Assembly: GCA_965644315.1 (NCBI GenBank)
Contig: CBFFRQ010000016.1
Span: 62,001 to 126,000, forward strand
Direction of reading: 5' to 3'
Length of the DNA: 64,000 nucleotides
From: Caecitellus pseudoparvulus
Taxonomy: Eukaryota > Bigyra: Bicosoecida
Shown here in pieces: positions 11,065-23,076 of the stretch (position 1 is the stretch's first letter; the number at the start of each line of letters is the position of its first letter). A program made the translations under genes and the position numbers. Below the pieces are notes generated by a model. The model was not told where the DNA came from, made no database searches, and saw only the letters and a program-made list of their open reading frames with translations.

Positions 11065-14000
11065 CAAGTTTCGCACTCACCTGGCTGACAGCAAAACGAA
11101 AGAATACACCCAAAAGCTGCAGCTTGCCACCGCGGCTGATCTTGGCTCACCAACTCCAAATCTCAGATGCAGCCCGGAACGCTCCACACCTACCGCTCAA
11201 ACTTGCCACCATTGTCTGGATGCAGATGCTCAGTGACAGATTGTGCCGTTTTTTGAACTGTATGGGGCAAATGGAAGACTAAATATGCGGCTGAAGAATG
11301 GAAAGCACAATGCCAGCAGAGGCAATGCCACTTGCCCCTGTAGCGCCCGTCTAAATGCTACACGACAAACTCAGGCCAGGACACTTGAGACTCATGCATG
11401 CGCAGTTTCCTCAGCCCTTAAAGACCGACAACTTGCCTTGCACCAAGACACCCCAGTCGTACGCAGCATTGTACTTTGTATTTAAACGTTTTGAGAGCTT
11501 TTCATCGAACCACATGAGTCACCTTCTGACGGAAGTCAACTTGCGCGAAAAGTCAGCACCCGAGCGAACCAATTCAAGACTCACACATTCACAATCTGCT
11601 GATCACAAGCATCTTCCTTCCATGAATCACTACATGCATATGTGTGCGAATTGCAAGAATGTATTGCGAAGCAGGGACTTAGTATCCTACAGAATCAGCG
11701 TCCTTGATAATACTTTATCAACGTGCTTTGAAGCAAAGGTTTCGCATGGCGGGAGGTACGCTTCATACGACACCTACGAAGCGCAAGCAGACTTGAGTCA
11801 TAGAACGCTGAGCTGGAGCAGCCTTGTGTGAAACCTACATCAGACGCGAACTCCACGAATCTCCGGAAGACTTGATACTATGGCACTCGTGAGCAGTTGC
11901 AGCCGCAGGAGTTGTGTTCGAGAAGAGGACCACTGTGCATGAAAATCTGAAGTCACTCTGTCAACATTCCATCACCAACCAAGCGAAAGAAAATGGCTAG
12001 CAAACGTGTGCCCATAGGAGAAAACCCTAAGCGTATTGTCAAGTAAATGAAGTTACACCCTATATCATGCACCTGGGCAGAATTTCTTTCGTCGCCTGCA
12101 GAAAAAAACAGGGCGAAGCTCATGTGAGATACAACTAAATACTGTGCCTGTACATAAACATCGAACATAAAGGTTCACAAAAGGATAACTGACATGCTCG
12201 CGAAGAAAGGAATTGAATCCTCACAGAAGCATTCTGATCATGCTCTAAAGGAAAAGCTGAAAGTATGATGTCCGATCCAACTACATAATCACATAACACC
12301 TGTGAATGCAGACATCTCCCAAGATTGTGATGGAGTGCGATTCTCGTAAAATTCATGGCTCTTGCACTACCTTGAGGGTTTTGATCCTAACCACGGCTTT
12401 GCATACGGATACGTAATGTTGCTTGTTGCGCTGCAAGGCTGCGGCCGTTTTCGCACATGATCCTGCAGAGTGGGTTGAGCATAATCATTTGTGGAGCACG
12501 CTATCAAGGAGTATGGAGTTGTGGATGTGCTTGCGCAGATCTGCAAAGCATGATGTCAGAGCATCCTAAACTGAGATTCATTTGTTTTTGCCTTCTGTAC
12601 AAGGACCAATTATCCCCAAATTGGCAGCGAAATCCGAATTCGCTCGCGTCATGAAGTCAACTTCGCTTTTGTTGCTCAGTAAACCCACACAGATACTTGC
12701 ATGCACCGAGGTGGACTTGCTGTGCCATGCGTGCATTGACTTGAGATCGCCAGCATTATTGGTGTGATCTTGAACCAAACAAGCAACTTCAAATTTTCGG
12801 AATTCCATCGTCGAACCCCTCTTCTTTATCCATTGCAGACGTCGGTTGCGTGTCTGGATGTGATCCAATATTGTTTTCTGCGAATGGAATGAGTTTGACT
12901 CGTTTGTTCTCTGACGAGGAATACATTCCGTGTTGCAGGCTGTGTGCCCCGCCCCATGTTACACAACCCTTGACCTGGGATTGGGCAGAGGTGGCAATTT
13001 TCATATCAATTGCTTTGTGGCATTGCCTTGTATCCTGAGAACGGTTTGCATGGATTGTCATGAATGGCAATGAGTTTTTGAGCACAAGATCAAGACTGTG
13101 CACTCACCATGAAAGAAGTGTCATTCGTTCAATGGGTTATTGACAAGACCATGGAAATCTTCAGGCAACTACAAATGTCAAGATTGGAAGCAGAAAAGCT
13201 CTTGTGTCCAAGAGACCATACAACTCTTTTACCTTGAATTGATTCTTGTTGTGTTTTGTGGGTGTTTGCTTGTGTTTCGCCGGTGGATATCTCATACTTT
13301 GCCTAAGCCGGAGATGAGCTAGCCCTCTGCACGGCCATCAGAGGGAGTTCGTGGGTTCGAGTTGTATGTGTCGGCAACGGGCTTGCTTTCCCTCCACCTG
13401 AGTGGACAATACAGCATTCCATGCTTGTGGCTGGATTGTTCTGTCTGTGCGCTCTTTTGGGACACCCTTTTGACGTGCAAGAGGCGTTCTTTGCTTATGT
13501 TGTGTTGAGATGGGGGAGATTGCTTAGCCTGAGACTTGATTGGAGAGTTGGGTAGGCGCTGTTTGCTGTCCTGATTCAGCTTGGCTGGCTTGTGAGTTTT
13601 GAGGATTCCGACGTCTTGAGCGTCTGTCCTATCTTTGGATTCTTTGCGATGAGGCTTGCTTCTCAGTGCTGCAGAAATGGAGCTTGGACTTACTAGTGGG
13701 GGGGACTTCTCATGATGTCGTTGCTTTGCCATGTTTCGTGCATTTGTTTTTGCGCTTTGGCACGGATACGACGGCCGAAGCCTCCAAGTGGATATGCGGT
13801 TATGTGGAGGGGGGGGCGGGCTGTGCTGTTGTGTTTCAAGCCAGAGAGTATGCTCATTCGTCACAGCTGCTCTGTGACTTGTGAGGTTGTTGCTTGTTGG
13901 CAAGTTGTGCGCGCTTGCCGTACGTGATTGCCGTCTCTGGCCGATGTGGGGTGTGTGAGTTTCCTTTCCCGTCTCACCTGTTAGCATCGCATGGAAGAGG

Positions 14001-14280
14001 CGACTTCATGGCCTTGTATATTCTCTGAGCTTTCGGCTGCCAGATTTTCGCTTGTTGCTTTGGTTTGTTGGGCGCCGCAGGGTGTGCAGCGGTCCATCTT
14101 GGTCTCGTTCGAACCGCAGGTGCTTGACAGTGGCTTGCAGCCACTGCTTCAAATCCTATAGTGTTATGGTAAGCCTGGTATTGTCTCCCTTTGCACAAGG
14201 TGCAGTCTCTTTTCCACCTGTTGGGGAGGCGGCCTGCGAGTGTGCAGGTGCACCACACTGGTTGGCGTGGACTGTGCAGG
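11065..14280. other. Low-GC stretch of 3.2 kb without a convincing gene
   Basis: GC content drops sharply; for example the 60 bases from 12241 hold only 23 G/C. Short frames occur on both strands but none shows a family motif, signal peptide or splice-supported extension. From about 13100 to 14200 the plus strand is rich in T and G and a 222-codon frame runs on the minus strand (13987-13319), rich in Ser, Lys, Gln and His, with no recognisable domain. Candidates are a long 5' leader of the formin gene, a noncoding RNA, a replication origin or a centromere-like element. I cannot choose between them. Confidence 0.5.
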
Positions 14281-17200
14281 ATGGCCAGCTACTCCGGATC
14301 TCGCAGTCAGCGGTTGGACCTGTACAACCCAGCGGACTGGATCGAGTCAAGTGACGCTGAGGACTCATCGTCAGAGTCATGGGAGCACTCAGAGACGGTG
14401 GGTGAGCGCAAACCGCGCTGCGGCTCGCGGCAACGTCGCGGCGACCAGCGTGTGGCGTTGCTTTCTCGAGCGTGCCTTCTGCGAGGCGTGGCGTAAGAGG
14501 ATATACCAACCTTCACACGCGTCCATCCCTGTTTGCAGTCATTCTTTCGGCCTCCCCCTGGCGGCGAGACGGCGGCTTCATGGAACGCGCGGGAAGTTGC
14601 TGGGATTGATGATGATGGTGGCAGCAGCGGCGAAGAGGATGGAGGTTCGTGCGTGCGAATCACTGCTGGCTCGGAGTCGTGCATGTTGCCCCCGCATTCC
14701 ACACAGGCTTTTTTCATTCTGAGGTGGTGCCGTATCAACCCGTGCAAGCTCCTGCTTCTGCAGCATCATCTACCGCAGTTGCTGTGCGAGGAAAGGAGGG
14801 CTCTTCAAGCCGCACCGAGATTTTGTCGTGGAACTCGCACCAGGCTGAATTGCGCGAGCGCGTATCAGCGGTGCGTTTGCGGTACTTGCGTTCTGCGTCT
14901 CGTCAAGTGGCGGAAATGCTCGGTGCGGTGGGTGACAGTGACGGGCAGTTTTCGGCGTGCGTTTGGTTCGGGGCCGTGGCAGTGCACTCGCACATGCCAG
15001 AGAGCGACGTCGAGGTGCAGATTTCGAGAGGAGACATAGTTTTGGTCATGTCCTACGAAGACGATGATTGGTGGTACGGGCGGGTGTTGAACCGCCAAGG
15101 GAGCACTGCTGAGGGGTGGCTGCCTCCATCGCACCTTGATGCTGTTGATGGCATTCTCACGGCGCTGTCCGTCGTGCAACAGCTCCAACATGGTGTGCAA
15201 CAGGAGCAATTGAGCCCACCAGAAACAGCTATTGAGCCCAGTCCCAGTCGGCGACTGCGCCGCAGCATCACTGAGCTGAACTCCGGCCTGCAGCAGAAGC
15301 TGGCCAGCCAGGCCATGCACGACTATGGGAGTGAGTTGGAGAGCAAGGCTGACGGACCCTTGCTTGCTCCTGCCCTGAATCAACCGCTGCCAACGCGTGA
15401 CCATCAGGGCGGGCAGCAAACCATCGCTTGGCCTGCCTCGCAGCCGCGCACCGAGGCTGGCGGGTCAACGGCCGAAGTGACGTTCGCAGCACAGGACGCC
15501 TTCCCAGCCATGGCACGCACTACAAGCCCTGGGGTTGTGTCTTCGCACCAAATCCCGCGTGTCGGGGGGCAGAGTGGACCCGAGGGGTTTGCGGGGCATT
15601 CCCAACTGCCCGCAGTTGGCTCTTCAATGCGTTTCGACAGCCACTCAGCCCTGGCTCACCACCAGCACGCACTTCCAGGTCGCGCTGCCACAGCGTCTCC
15701 CACGCCACAATCCTCCCCAGTGTCCAGACATGGGCCGCAGGGCGTCAACGAAGGGCGCCCTGAGCAGATCGTGCCGTGGAGCGCAGAAAAACAGTCGCTA
15801 GCCCCAGCACCATGGCACCAACCTGCCAGAGGGGACGAGTCCGATGATGACAGTGCGTCAGGATATTTCTTGGATTACCAGGGGCGCGCGCACACCCAGC
15901 GTGATAGGGCTTCTTTGGTGTCGAGTGACAGTGTGGCATCTCGGCGTGCTTCCGGCGCACAGGGGGCGTCTGCGGAAAGAGGCAGCCTGCACGCAGGACC
16001 TCGCGCAGCCCCCTCTCCATCACAGGCATCATTTTCCTGGGCTGCACCACTTTCCGCGTCCCCCCCAGGAGCACATGCACACCATGCAAGCGGGCCTCTG
16101 CCTCACACCCCAGGCTCAGGGCAGCACCAGCAACAGGAGCAGTACGGAGCCCCCTTGTCCGTGCTGCATGGAAGAGGTCCTCCTGTGGCTGCAGCGGGGA
16201 TGTCACCTTCTCACCACAATGGGCACAACAGGTTTGCGGCACAGTCTCCTCATCCAGGCCTGGTTTCAGCACGCGGACCTCACGGGTCGGCTCTGCATAG
16301 GAGTGCCGACTCACAGCCCCCCACACCGTCGGAGTCGCTTGTTGGGCATGGATATGGTGGCATCGCGCCACCTACGCCTGTTCAGCGCCGCGCCAGCCTG
16401 AAGGATGGTACTCCGCTTCCCCTGTCAACCGAGCTGTTTGCAGCCGCGCCGGCAACGTCAGCCCCCGCTGGTCGCATCCCCATTTCGTCTCCCCCTCCCG
16501 TGAGTGGCAGACCGCACTCCATTGGCCAACAGCCTTCGCATCCTGGTGAGCAAGTGCCGGTACAAAGTGGTCATTCTGGCTCATCGTATCACCAAGGGCC
16601 TGTCGTGGCTGGGTATGGTGGAGCCGGTCCTGGTGCGGCAGGTGGCGGGCCTGTTGTGGCTGGGTATGGTGGAGCCGGTCCTGGTGCGGCAGGTGGCGGG
16701 CCTGTTGTGGCTGGGTATGGTGGAGCCGGTCCTGGTGCGGCAGGTGGCGGGCCTGTTGTGGCTGGGTATGGTGGAGCCGGCCCTGGTGCGGCAGGTGGCG
16801 GGCCTGTTGTGGCGAGGTATGGTGGAGCCGGTCCTGGTGCGGCAGGTGGCGGGCCTGTTGTGGCTGGGTATGGTGGAGCTGGTCCTGGTGCGGCAGGTGG
16901 CGGGCCTGTTGTGGCTGGGTATGGTGGAGCTGGTCCTGGTGGAGCAGGACCAGGTGGCCGCGCTGGTGAACCTGTTGTCAACCCGAGTGCGGCCCACGCC
17001 ACACACAACGCTTCAGTGCAGTCTGGGCCGGTTGGAGCTGCGTCAGGGAAACTAGCCATGGGAGGTTCACACCAGGGCCCTCCGTCCAAGCCTGTCTCGA
17101 TGGCAGACGCTTCCCAAACGGCAGATGATCTATCCTTGTTTGGCCTGGGGCTGGACCTTCCTGCTCATCGGAGCGCTTCAAAAGCCCGCCGACACTCAGA

Positions 17201-19751
17201 TGTTTCGTTTGCTCATGCTCAATCACGCATGCAAGGCTCTGCGTCAGGAACGGCACGCTTTGGTGGTACGCTTGCAGGCAGGGGCAGTTCCGGTGGGCAA
17301 CCTGCAGGGGGAGGCGCGCACCAGTTGCCCGACGGCCAAGGTGCTGCAGCGGAGGCGTCAGGCGGGCACTTCGACATTTATGCTTCTCTCCGCTCCTCAA
17401 CAGCTGCTGGGGGTAGTTCTCCTGCTGGTGGGGGCACGCTGGTGGGTGCTGCCCCAGGTGCAGCCCAGCGAGATGCGGCTGGTCGGCGCGTGAAGGTCCT
17501 CACGTTGAGCGGGCCAGAGCTGTGGGACATATTCCGCCCACTGCTGTTTCGTCGCCTCGTGCTGGGGGCTGGCTTCATGCTGCGTGCCGCACGACTCGCC
17601 ACTGCCGCCCGTCGCTCCGCGAAGGCGTTTGCAGTGGGTTTGGGTCCGCGGTGCCTGAAGCAGTTCACTGCCGGGCGACGCACGGCAAAGGTTTGGGCCA
17701 TGGGCATGACTGCTGGTGGCTTCGGCAAGCGCCTGGGGCTGTGCCATCGCAAGCTGTGCAGTGTGTTTGCGCTGGGCGCGCTCGTGCTGGATGCGAAGAT
17801 GAAGGTGGCCGTGGATGTGGGTATGCTGGGCCCAGGTGGGCTGGCTGAGCTGCCCGAGTACATGCAGAACCCGGCCTCCGTGCGGCAACTGTTTGCGTCT
17901 GCTTCGAAGAAGAAGCGGCGCACCATCAACACGGCGCGCAAGGGCAAGAAGGGGAAGGGAAAGGCGGCCGCGGCAGACGACTTTGACGGCGTGAAGACCC
18001 GCAACGTGCATTGGGACGCCATTTCCAATGTGGAGGGCACCATGTGGGACCGGGGCACCTCTGCGAACTTGAGTTTGAACCCCGAGTTGCAACGGCGTGT
18101 GAGCGTTGTGGATGCAGGCAAGCTCGTGCCCAGTTTGGAAGAGACGTTCGCTGCCAACCGGACTGCGAAGAAGCCGAAGAAGGCAGGGGGTGTGCGCCCG
18201 AAGGGCCCCAAGGCCATCACGCTGTTGGACTCCAAGGCCCAGCAGAACATCGGCATCGGCGTGCGTGGCACGTTGGGCAAGATGTCCATGGCCACGGTTG
18301 CCGAGGCGCTGCGCAAGATGGATGCCTCAGCCCTGGGCGGACCCGACGCTGTGGCTGCGCTGGCCGAGCTTGACGCGTACTCTGAGGAGGTACTGGCGCC
18401 AGTGCGTGCGTTTACAGGTGATGCCAGCAAGCTGGGCATCGCGGAGAAGTACGTGCGTGAAGTGTCCCTGGCTGTGAGTGAGCCCAAGGCACGCCTGATG
18501 GTGATGGAGTTCATGTTCAACATGGACGAGATCAAGGCCTCTGCAGACACCAAGAGCGGCAACTTGAAGGCGGCATGCCATGAGATCGTCAGTAGCAAGA
18601 AGTTTAAGACGCTGCTGGCGGACGTCATGCTGCCGCTGGGCAACCGCCTGAACGCGGGCAGCAAAAAGGGTATGGCGGCAGGCATCAAGCTGTCCTCCCT
18701 GAACAAGCTGCTCAACACGCGGGCAGCCACGGGAGAGACGTTCCTGCGCTTTGTGGTGGACGGCTTGATCGAAATGGAGGGGGAAGGCGAGGACTCGGGC
18801 GTGACGAACACCCTGTTGGACCTGGACGAGGACATGCCCACGGTGCTGCGGGTGAAGCACGCCACCATGTCCCCCGCCATCATCGAGCTGGACGTGGCCC
18901 GACTCAAGAAGGGCTGCAACATCGCGGAGTCGCTGTTGAAGAAAGGCCAGGCAGCTGGGGACAGCGGCCTGGTGGACATCCTGGAGCCGGTGGTGGAGGA
19001 TGCCCAGGCGGCGCTGGAGGAGGCAGCCAAGGGCATGTACGAGGCAGTGGAGGAGTTCGACAAGATGTGCCGCTTCGTGGGCGAGAGCAAGGGCAAGAGC
19101 ACGCCTGAGGCAGTGTTCGGGTACGTGTCCCGCTTCGTGCAGCAGGTGACGTCGGAGAAGAAGGCGTCCATGGCACGCGCGGCCCGCAAGGCCAAGGAGG
19201 CCGCTCGCAAGGCCCAGGTGCAGGGGATGAAGGACAGGAAGGCTGGGAGCGGGGAAAAGCCGACGCCTAAGAAGCCCAAGGCCTCCAGCAAGCTCCCGCA
19301 CAACCCCTTGCTGCACGGGCCGAAGCCGGCCGAGCAGCTGCCGCCCAAGCCAAGCAGCAAACCAACTGCGCCCCCCAAGCCTGGCAGCAAGCCTGCAGCG
19401 CCGCCCAAGGCAGGCAAGCCGAAGCCACGGTCAAAGCGGCGGTCTGTGTTGGGCGGCGTGGGCGCCATGGCTCCCACCCAGGACGAAGAGAAGGAGTTGG
19501 TGGGGCAGGTGCAGAACAAGATGATGGCGAAGTTCCGCCGCGCGAGCATGGCGCTCATCGCTGCTGGGGCCATTGCGAACGAAAAGGCCTTCTTCTCTGG
19601 TGGGGAAGATGATGATGATGATGAAGAGGGAGGGGGCTCCAAGGGCAGCAAGGGGGGGGCTGCAGGGTCAGGTGGGCGCCCGTCGCGGTCTCGCACCCTC
19701 AGCAACATCGGCGAAGGGGAGGAAGAGGAGGAAGAGGAGGACGACGATTGA
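14281..19751 (+). CDS. Formin with N-terminal SH3 domain and FH2 domain
   Basis: An actin nucleator and elongation factor. Exons are 14281-14397, 14539-14644 and 14707-19751, giving 1755 residues; the first intron has donor GTGGGT and the second is only 62 nt (GTTCGT...CAG). An SH3 domain lies near residues 165-222, with ISRGDIVLVMSYEDDDWWYGRV and GWLPPSHLD. A disordered region rich in Ser, Pro, Gly and His follows, including a 51-nt tandem repeat (residues about 705-823). A cationic block of Arg/Ala helices (nt about 17540-17800) precedes the FH2 domain (about 1175-1560). The FH2 shows VHWDAI, the GNRLNAGSKKG core and GIKLSSLNKLLNTR. The tail is Lys-Pro rich and ends in an acidic run. No classical poly-proline FH1 is visible; short Pro/Gly repeats take its place. 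The start is chosen because MASYSGS is the first ATG joined in phase to the rest. Confidence 0.85.
16596..16951 (+). repeat. 51-nt tandem repeat, seven copies, in formin
   Basis: The unit encodes GPVVAGYGGAGPGAAGG. Six complete copies and one diverging copy occur, nearly identical at DNA level (one Gly to Arg change in copy five), which implies recent expansion or homogenisation. Confidence 0.95.
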
Positions 19752-19885
19752 GCTCTGAACCGCCCTGGGCATTTCACATTCACTGTGACGTGGAATTCAC
19801 TCCATCTCTCCTTTGGAGAACCTGCCTCCGGCCTGGGCGTGCCCCGCTGCGTACTTTGAGTCGACCACCGCCTTGGCCCAAAACC

Positions 19886-20936
19886 ATGATGGCTTCCTCG
19901 GCGCCTCAGCACAGCTTTGTGGACGAGCTTGCGGAAGCACGGGCAGCATCGGCAAGCACTTCGGATGCACACAAGCGCATGAGGCGTGTGCGGGGCTGTG
20001 ATAAGTGCGACTGTTTTTGGTTCGGTACGCAAGCCCAAATGGGCGACAAGCTTGTCAGACCGAAGCAGCTGCGTTTCAGTATGAAACGCAGGCTAGCCCC
20101 ACCTTCTGCGCAGTGTACGCCATTCGGATTCTGAGTGCATTCACGGGGTTGGGTGTCAGCACCATTTCTGTGTTTGGCTTCTTCATGGCGGATGGGCTGG
20201 TGTGTATCACTCCAACGGGTGCTCCGCAGAGGCAGCCTTCTCCTCACCGTTCACCTTCTCTCCGCAGTTCAAGCGAGGTTCAGAGCGGGTGCCTGGCTTG
20301 TACGGGACTAGCTTTGCTGAATTTGGGATCTTTACAGGAGTTGTCAGTGTGTACTTTGTTGTCTTTGGCCTGCTCATCGTGGCTGCTGAGCTGCGCATGG
20401 CATCCATCAAGCAAACTGTGCTGGCCCACGTGAGCTTCCTGTCCACCTTCATCGGGAGGGGGGCCTTCTATCTCTTGCTGGGAACACTGCTGTTGCTGCC
20501 GGGGCATGTAGCTTCCCGTGTCATCGGCGGCTTGCTGCTGGCGTGTGGGCTGTGCCAGCTCGTCGTCAGTGCTGCGGTGTCCAAGGATGCACTGCAGCTG
20601 CAGGAGGTAGAGGACGACCTCACCAGCATCTTCAGCAAACCAGATCCAAAGGAGAGGGGGCAGGCCAGGACCAAAGTGGGTGCCAAGGCTGCACAGGGTG
20701 ACGTAGAGTCCAGTCGGGGGACGCGGGTGAGCAGGGCGCAGTCTGGGGCAGGCAAGGCAGGCCGGTCCACATCCACTGTGGAAACTGCCAACCCCCTGGG
20801 AAGCACCAGTGCCCAACGCAGTAGCGCTGTGCCGTCCAGCCATTCAGGGTCGCAGGGGTGCGACGGGGGGGGAGAGGAGCAGCAAGGGCCGCCGCCCAGC
20901 GGCAGCGCCGACAACCCCTTCTTGGCTATGGAGTGA
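19886..20936 (+). CDS. COPI-associated (COPI_assoc/TVP15-like) membrane protein
   Basis: A small Golgi/COPI-associated multi-pass membrane protein. Exons are 19886-19985, 20114-20199 and 20268-20936 with agreeing phases, giving 284 residues. Four hydrophobic spans are visible: YAIRILSAFTGLGVSTISVF; IFTGVVSVYFVVFGLLIVAAE; HVSFLSTFIGRGAFYLLLG; VIGGLLLACGLCQLVVSAAV. The order and the motif GLLIVAAELR...FLxxFIGRGxFYxxLGxLLL fit the COPI_assoc family. The tail is about 115 residues, Ser/Gly-rich and ends NPFLAME; NPF is a known EH-domain ligand. The last 11 nt of the coding sequence overlap the end of the convergent YAE1 gene. Confidence 0.78.
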
Positions 20937-21541
20937 TGTCGCTCTCAGCGTGATCCTGTCCAGCGCCCACGCCGTCGGGTGTGCAGCTGCCCTGTGGCAG
21001 GCCTGCTGCAGCGGAGATGGCAGCCACCTCGCGCAGCAGGGCATCGGCCTCGGGCTGCCCGGCTGCGCTCTGCGTCGGCAATGCCTTCAGCTGCGCAAAG
21101 GCTGCGTCGATGCGGGAAAGGGCTGCAGCTGCCGTGTCGCTAGCCGGTGAGGGCTGCGTGTGTCTGTGGAGGTGATGCGTGGTGGCTGTGTGCAGACTGA
21201 GGAAAGTCAACGACGCAGGCCGGGGTGAAGGCACTCACCGCACGATGGCAGCGGCTTTGCTCAGCTCAAAGCTGATGCGAGAGGCAGTCGCAAAGCCAGC
21301 GTCGAAACCAACTTGAATGGATGCCTCGCGGCCGGCGTCGATGCCCTCCCGAATGCCAGCCTGCACCTTGCGGGACGCAAAACATGGGAAAGCGCGGCTG
21401 GAAGAGAGCCGGGCTGGCACGCACCGTCTGAAACTGCCTTTGCATGCTTCGAGAGTCTGCCTCTGCGCCCCAAGCACAGTCATCGCCGTCGCTGGCGCTC
21501 GCGCTGTCTTGGAGCCAGTCTGCGTCGTCCATGCCTGCCAT
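20926..21541 (-). CDS. YAE1: Yae1-domain protein
   Basis: Yae1 with Lto1 is an adaptor that recruits the cytosolic iron-sulfur targeting complex to the ABC ATPase Rli1/ABCE1 in known systems. On the minus strand the exons are 21541-21425, 21360-21239 and 21163-20926, giving 158 residues with all phases consistent. The N-terminus is acidic with Trp (DDADWL, DDCAWG). The Yae1 core follows directly at the first splice junction: RQFQT-AGIREGIDAGREASIQVGFDAGFATA, the typical run of Gly spaced every four residues (deca-GX3). The start shares a 216-nt divergent region with the DHHC gene, and the stop (TAG) lies inside the last codons of the COPI_assoc gene on the other strand. Confidence 0.82.
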
Positions 21542-21757
21542 TCCGGGTGGAGAGCATGCAATTACCGCAGGCGGCAGGCTGTGCTGAACCCTCGGCGCAG
21601 ATGGTCAATTCTCAGCCGCGCAACAATGTGCATGGTCTGGGTGTATGCAGACACTGGTTCAGTGTGTCCGTATTTTGGATTCGTTTGACGGTGGGATTGT
21701 GCGCCAGCAGGGGGACCTGTGCCTGCGTAAACCTGGCGTTTCCCGGAAGCGCTAGCT

Positions 21758-23047
21758 ATGTCCGAGCACAGCGACGTGCTGCCCGTGCTGCCTCCAGTGG
21801 GCACATTGCCTGGGGCAGTGCGAAACTCGGTATGTATTCCCACGTCCTACTGCGTCCAGTGACCCCACCCATGCACTTGTACTGCTGCGTGACCTGCAGA
21901 AATGGTGCTACCGTTTCGGGTACTTGGCTGCTAACGTGGGCTTGCTGGTGCTCATGTGGAGCTTCCGAGGCAGCTGGTTGACAGACGTCCACGGCAACAC
22001 CCAGTTCGGAGGTGCTGTTCCACTCCTCCTGGTTGTGCTGCTCGCCTTTGCCACGTATGCTCTGGTGCAGGGCTCCAACCCCGGCTATGTGTATGCTGGT
22101 GAGCTGACTGGCTGTGAGGGGCTCGCCCTGCTCCTCGCACTTGTCCCCCGCCCCCCTTCCTCCACGCAGATGCCCAAGGGGGCAACGCGACAAGCACAGC
22201 CCGATGGCACACGGAGGACGAAGCTGCCGGGCTCATGTCGCTGGATGGCCAACTGGACGTGGACGACTGCGACTTGGAGCTGGGTAGCGCAGGTTTTGAC
22301 GCAGCTGCCGCCGAAGAGGCAGAAGGCAGCCCCACAGCAGATGCCTCATCAACAAGGCTGGAACGTGAGCTGGCAGCCGCCGAGCTCATGTCTGGTGCTG
22401 ACTCCCTGATGCCAGGCGGCGCCTTCCGTGGAGCAGATGGCACAGTGCGGTGCATCTGGTGTGCTGTGCAGCAGCCAGTGCGGGCACACCATTGCCGCAA
22501 GTGCAAGATGTGTGTGCATGGCTTCGATCACCACTGCAACATGCTGGGCACCTGCATCGGCGAAGGCAACAAGCTGCGGTTTTGGCTGTTCCTCACCGCC
22601 CAGACCCTTGCCCTGTGTGTGGCGGTGGCGTACGCGCACAGCTGCTTCTACTCTGCCCAGTCCTGGGGCTGGGGGACGTGGTTCGGCGTGAACGCCACGG
22701 CACTGCTGCAAGCCATCCTGTACTACTTCCTGCTGGGCATGGTGGGGAGCCTGTGGGCCATGCACTCCTGGCTGGCGCTGGTGAACGGCACCACGTACGA
22801 AGTGCTCCGGGGGGCCAAAGGCACGTATTACCTGGCAGGTTCCCAGCTGTGTGACTGGCCCTTCAGTGATGGCCTGGCATTCAACCTGCGCCACTTCTGC
22901 TGCAGCAGTGACGCGCTGCTCGCTGCGTTGATGGGGCGACAGTGGGCCCCAGCACGGTGGCCTGACCCCCGCCACCATCCTGTGCAGCGGGACAGCGACG
23001 ACGTCATGAACAATTGCTGGCAGAACAGGTACTGGTCTTGTTGTTGA
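21758..23047 (+). CDS. DHHC-type protein S-acyltransferase
   Basis: A palmitoyltransferase that acylates cysteines of membrane-associated proteins, usually at Golgi, ER or plasma membrane. Exons are 21758-21829, 21900-22098 and 22170-23047, giving 382 residues with consistent phases. Two N-terminal membrane spans (GYLAANVGLLVLMW; VPLLLVVLLAFATYALV) precede the Cys-rich domain CIWC...HHCRKCKMCVHGFDHHC, with the catalytic DHHC at about 210-213 and the usual NMLGTCIGEGN after it. Two more spans follow, then the TTxE motif as TTYE (about 298-301). The end FSDGLAFNLRHFCC matches the conserved NxxxF/aromatic region of the family. The substrate is unknown. It converges with the next gene, 28 nt between stops. 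Confidence 0.9.
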
Positions 23048-23070
23048 AGTGCATTGTGTGTGACGGGCGA

Positions 23071-23076
23071 ATGCAT
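23071..23076. terminator. ATGCAT palindrome in convergent spacer
   Basis: It lies between the DHHC gene stop and the unknown minus-strand gene, overlapping the first base of the latter's TGA. Candidate bidirectional 3'-end signal by recurrence only. Confidence 0.35.

Noticed and set aside
13346-13362. tRNA T-loop-like GGTTCGAGT
   Set aside because: Flanking bases do not form a T stem and no anticodon or acceptor arm is found. The similar GTTCGAACC near 14110 also fails.
16596-16951. Possible CRISPR-like array
   Set aside because: Units are contiguous without spacers and translate in frame in a formin; the same holds for 56604-57405.
17378-20038. 886-codon open frame on the minus strand
   Set aside because: Lies antisense to the formin FH2 region, which has unmistakable family motifs; the antisense frame is an effect of GC-rich codon use.
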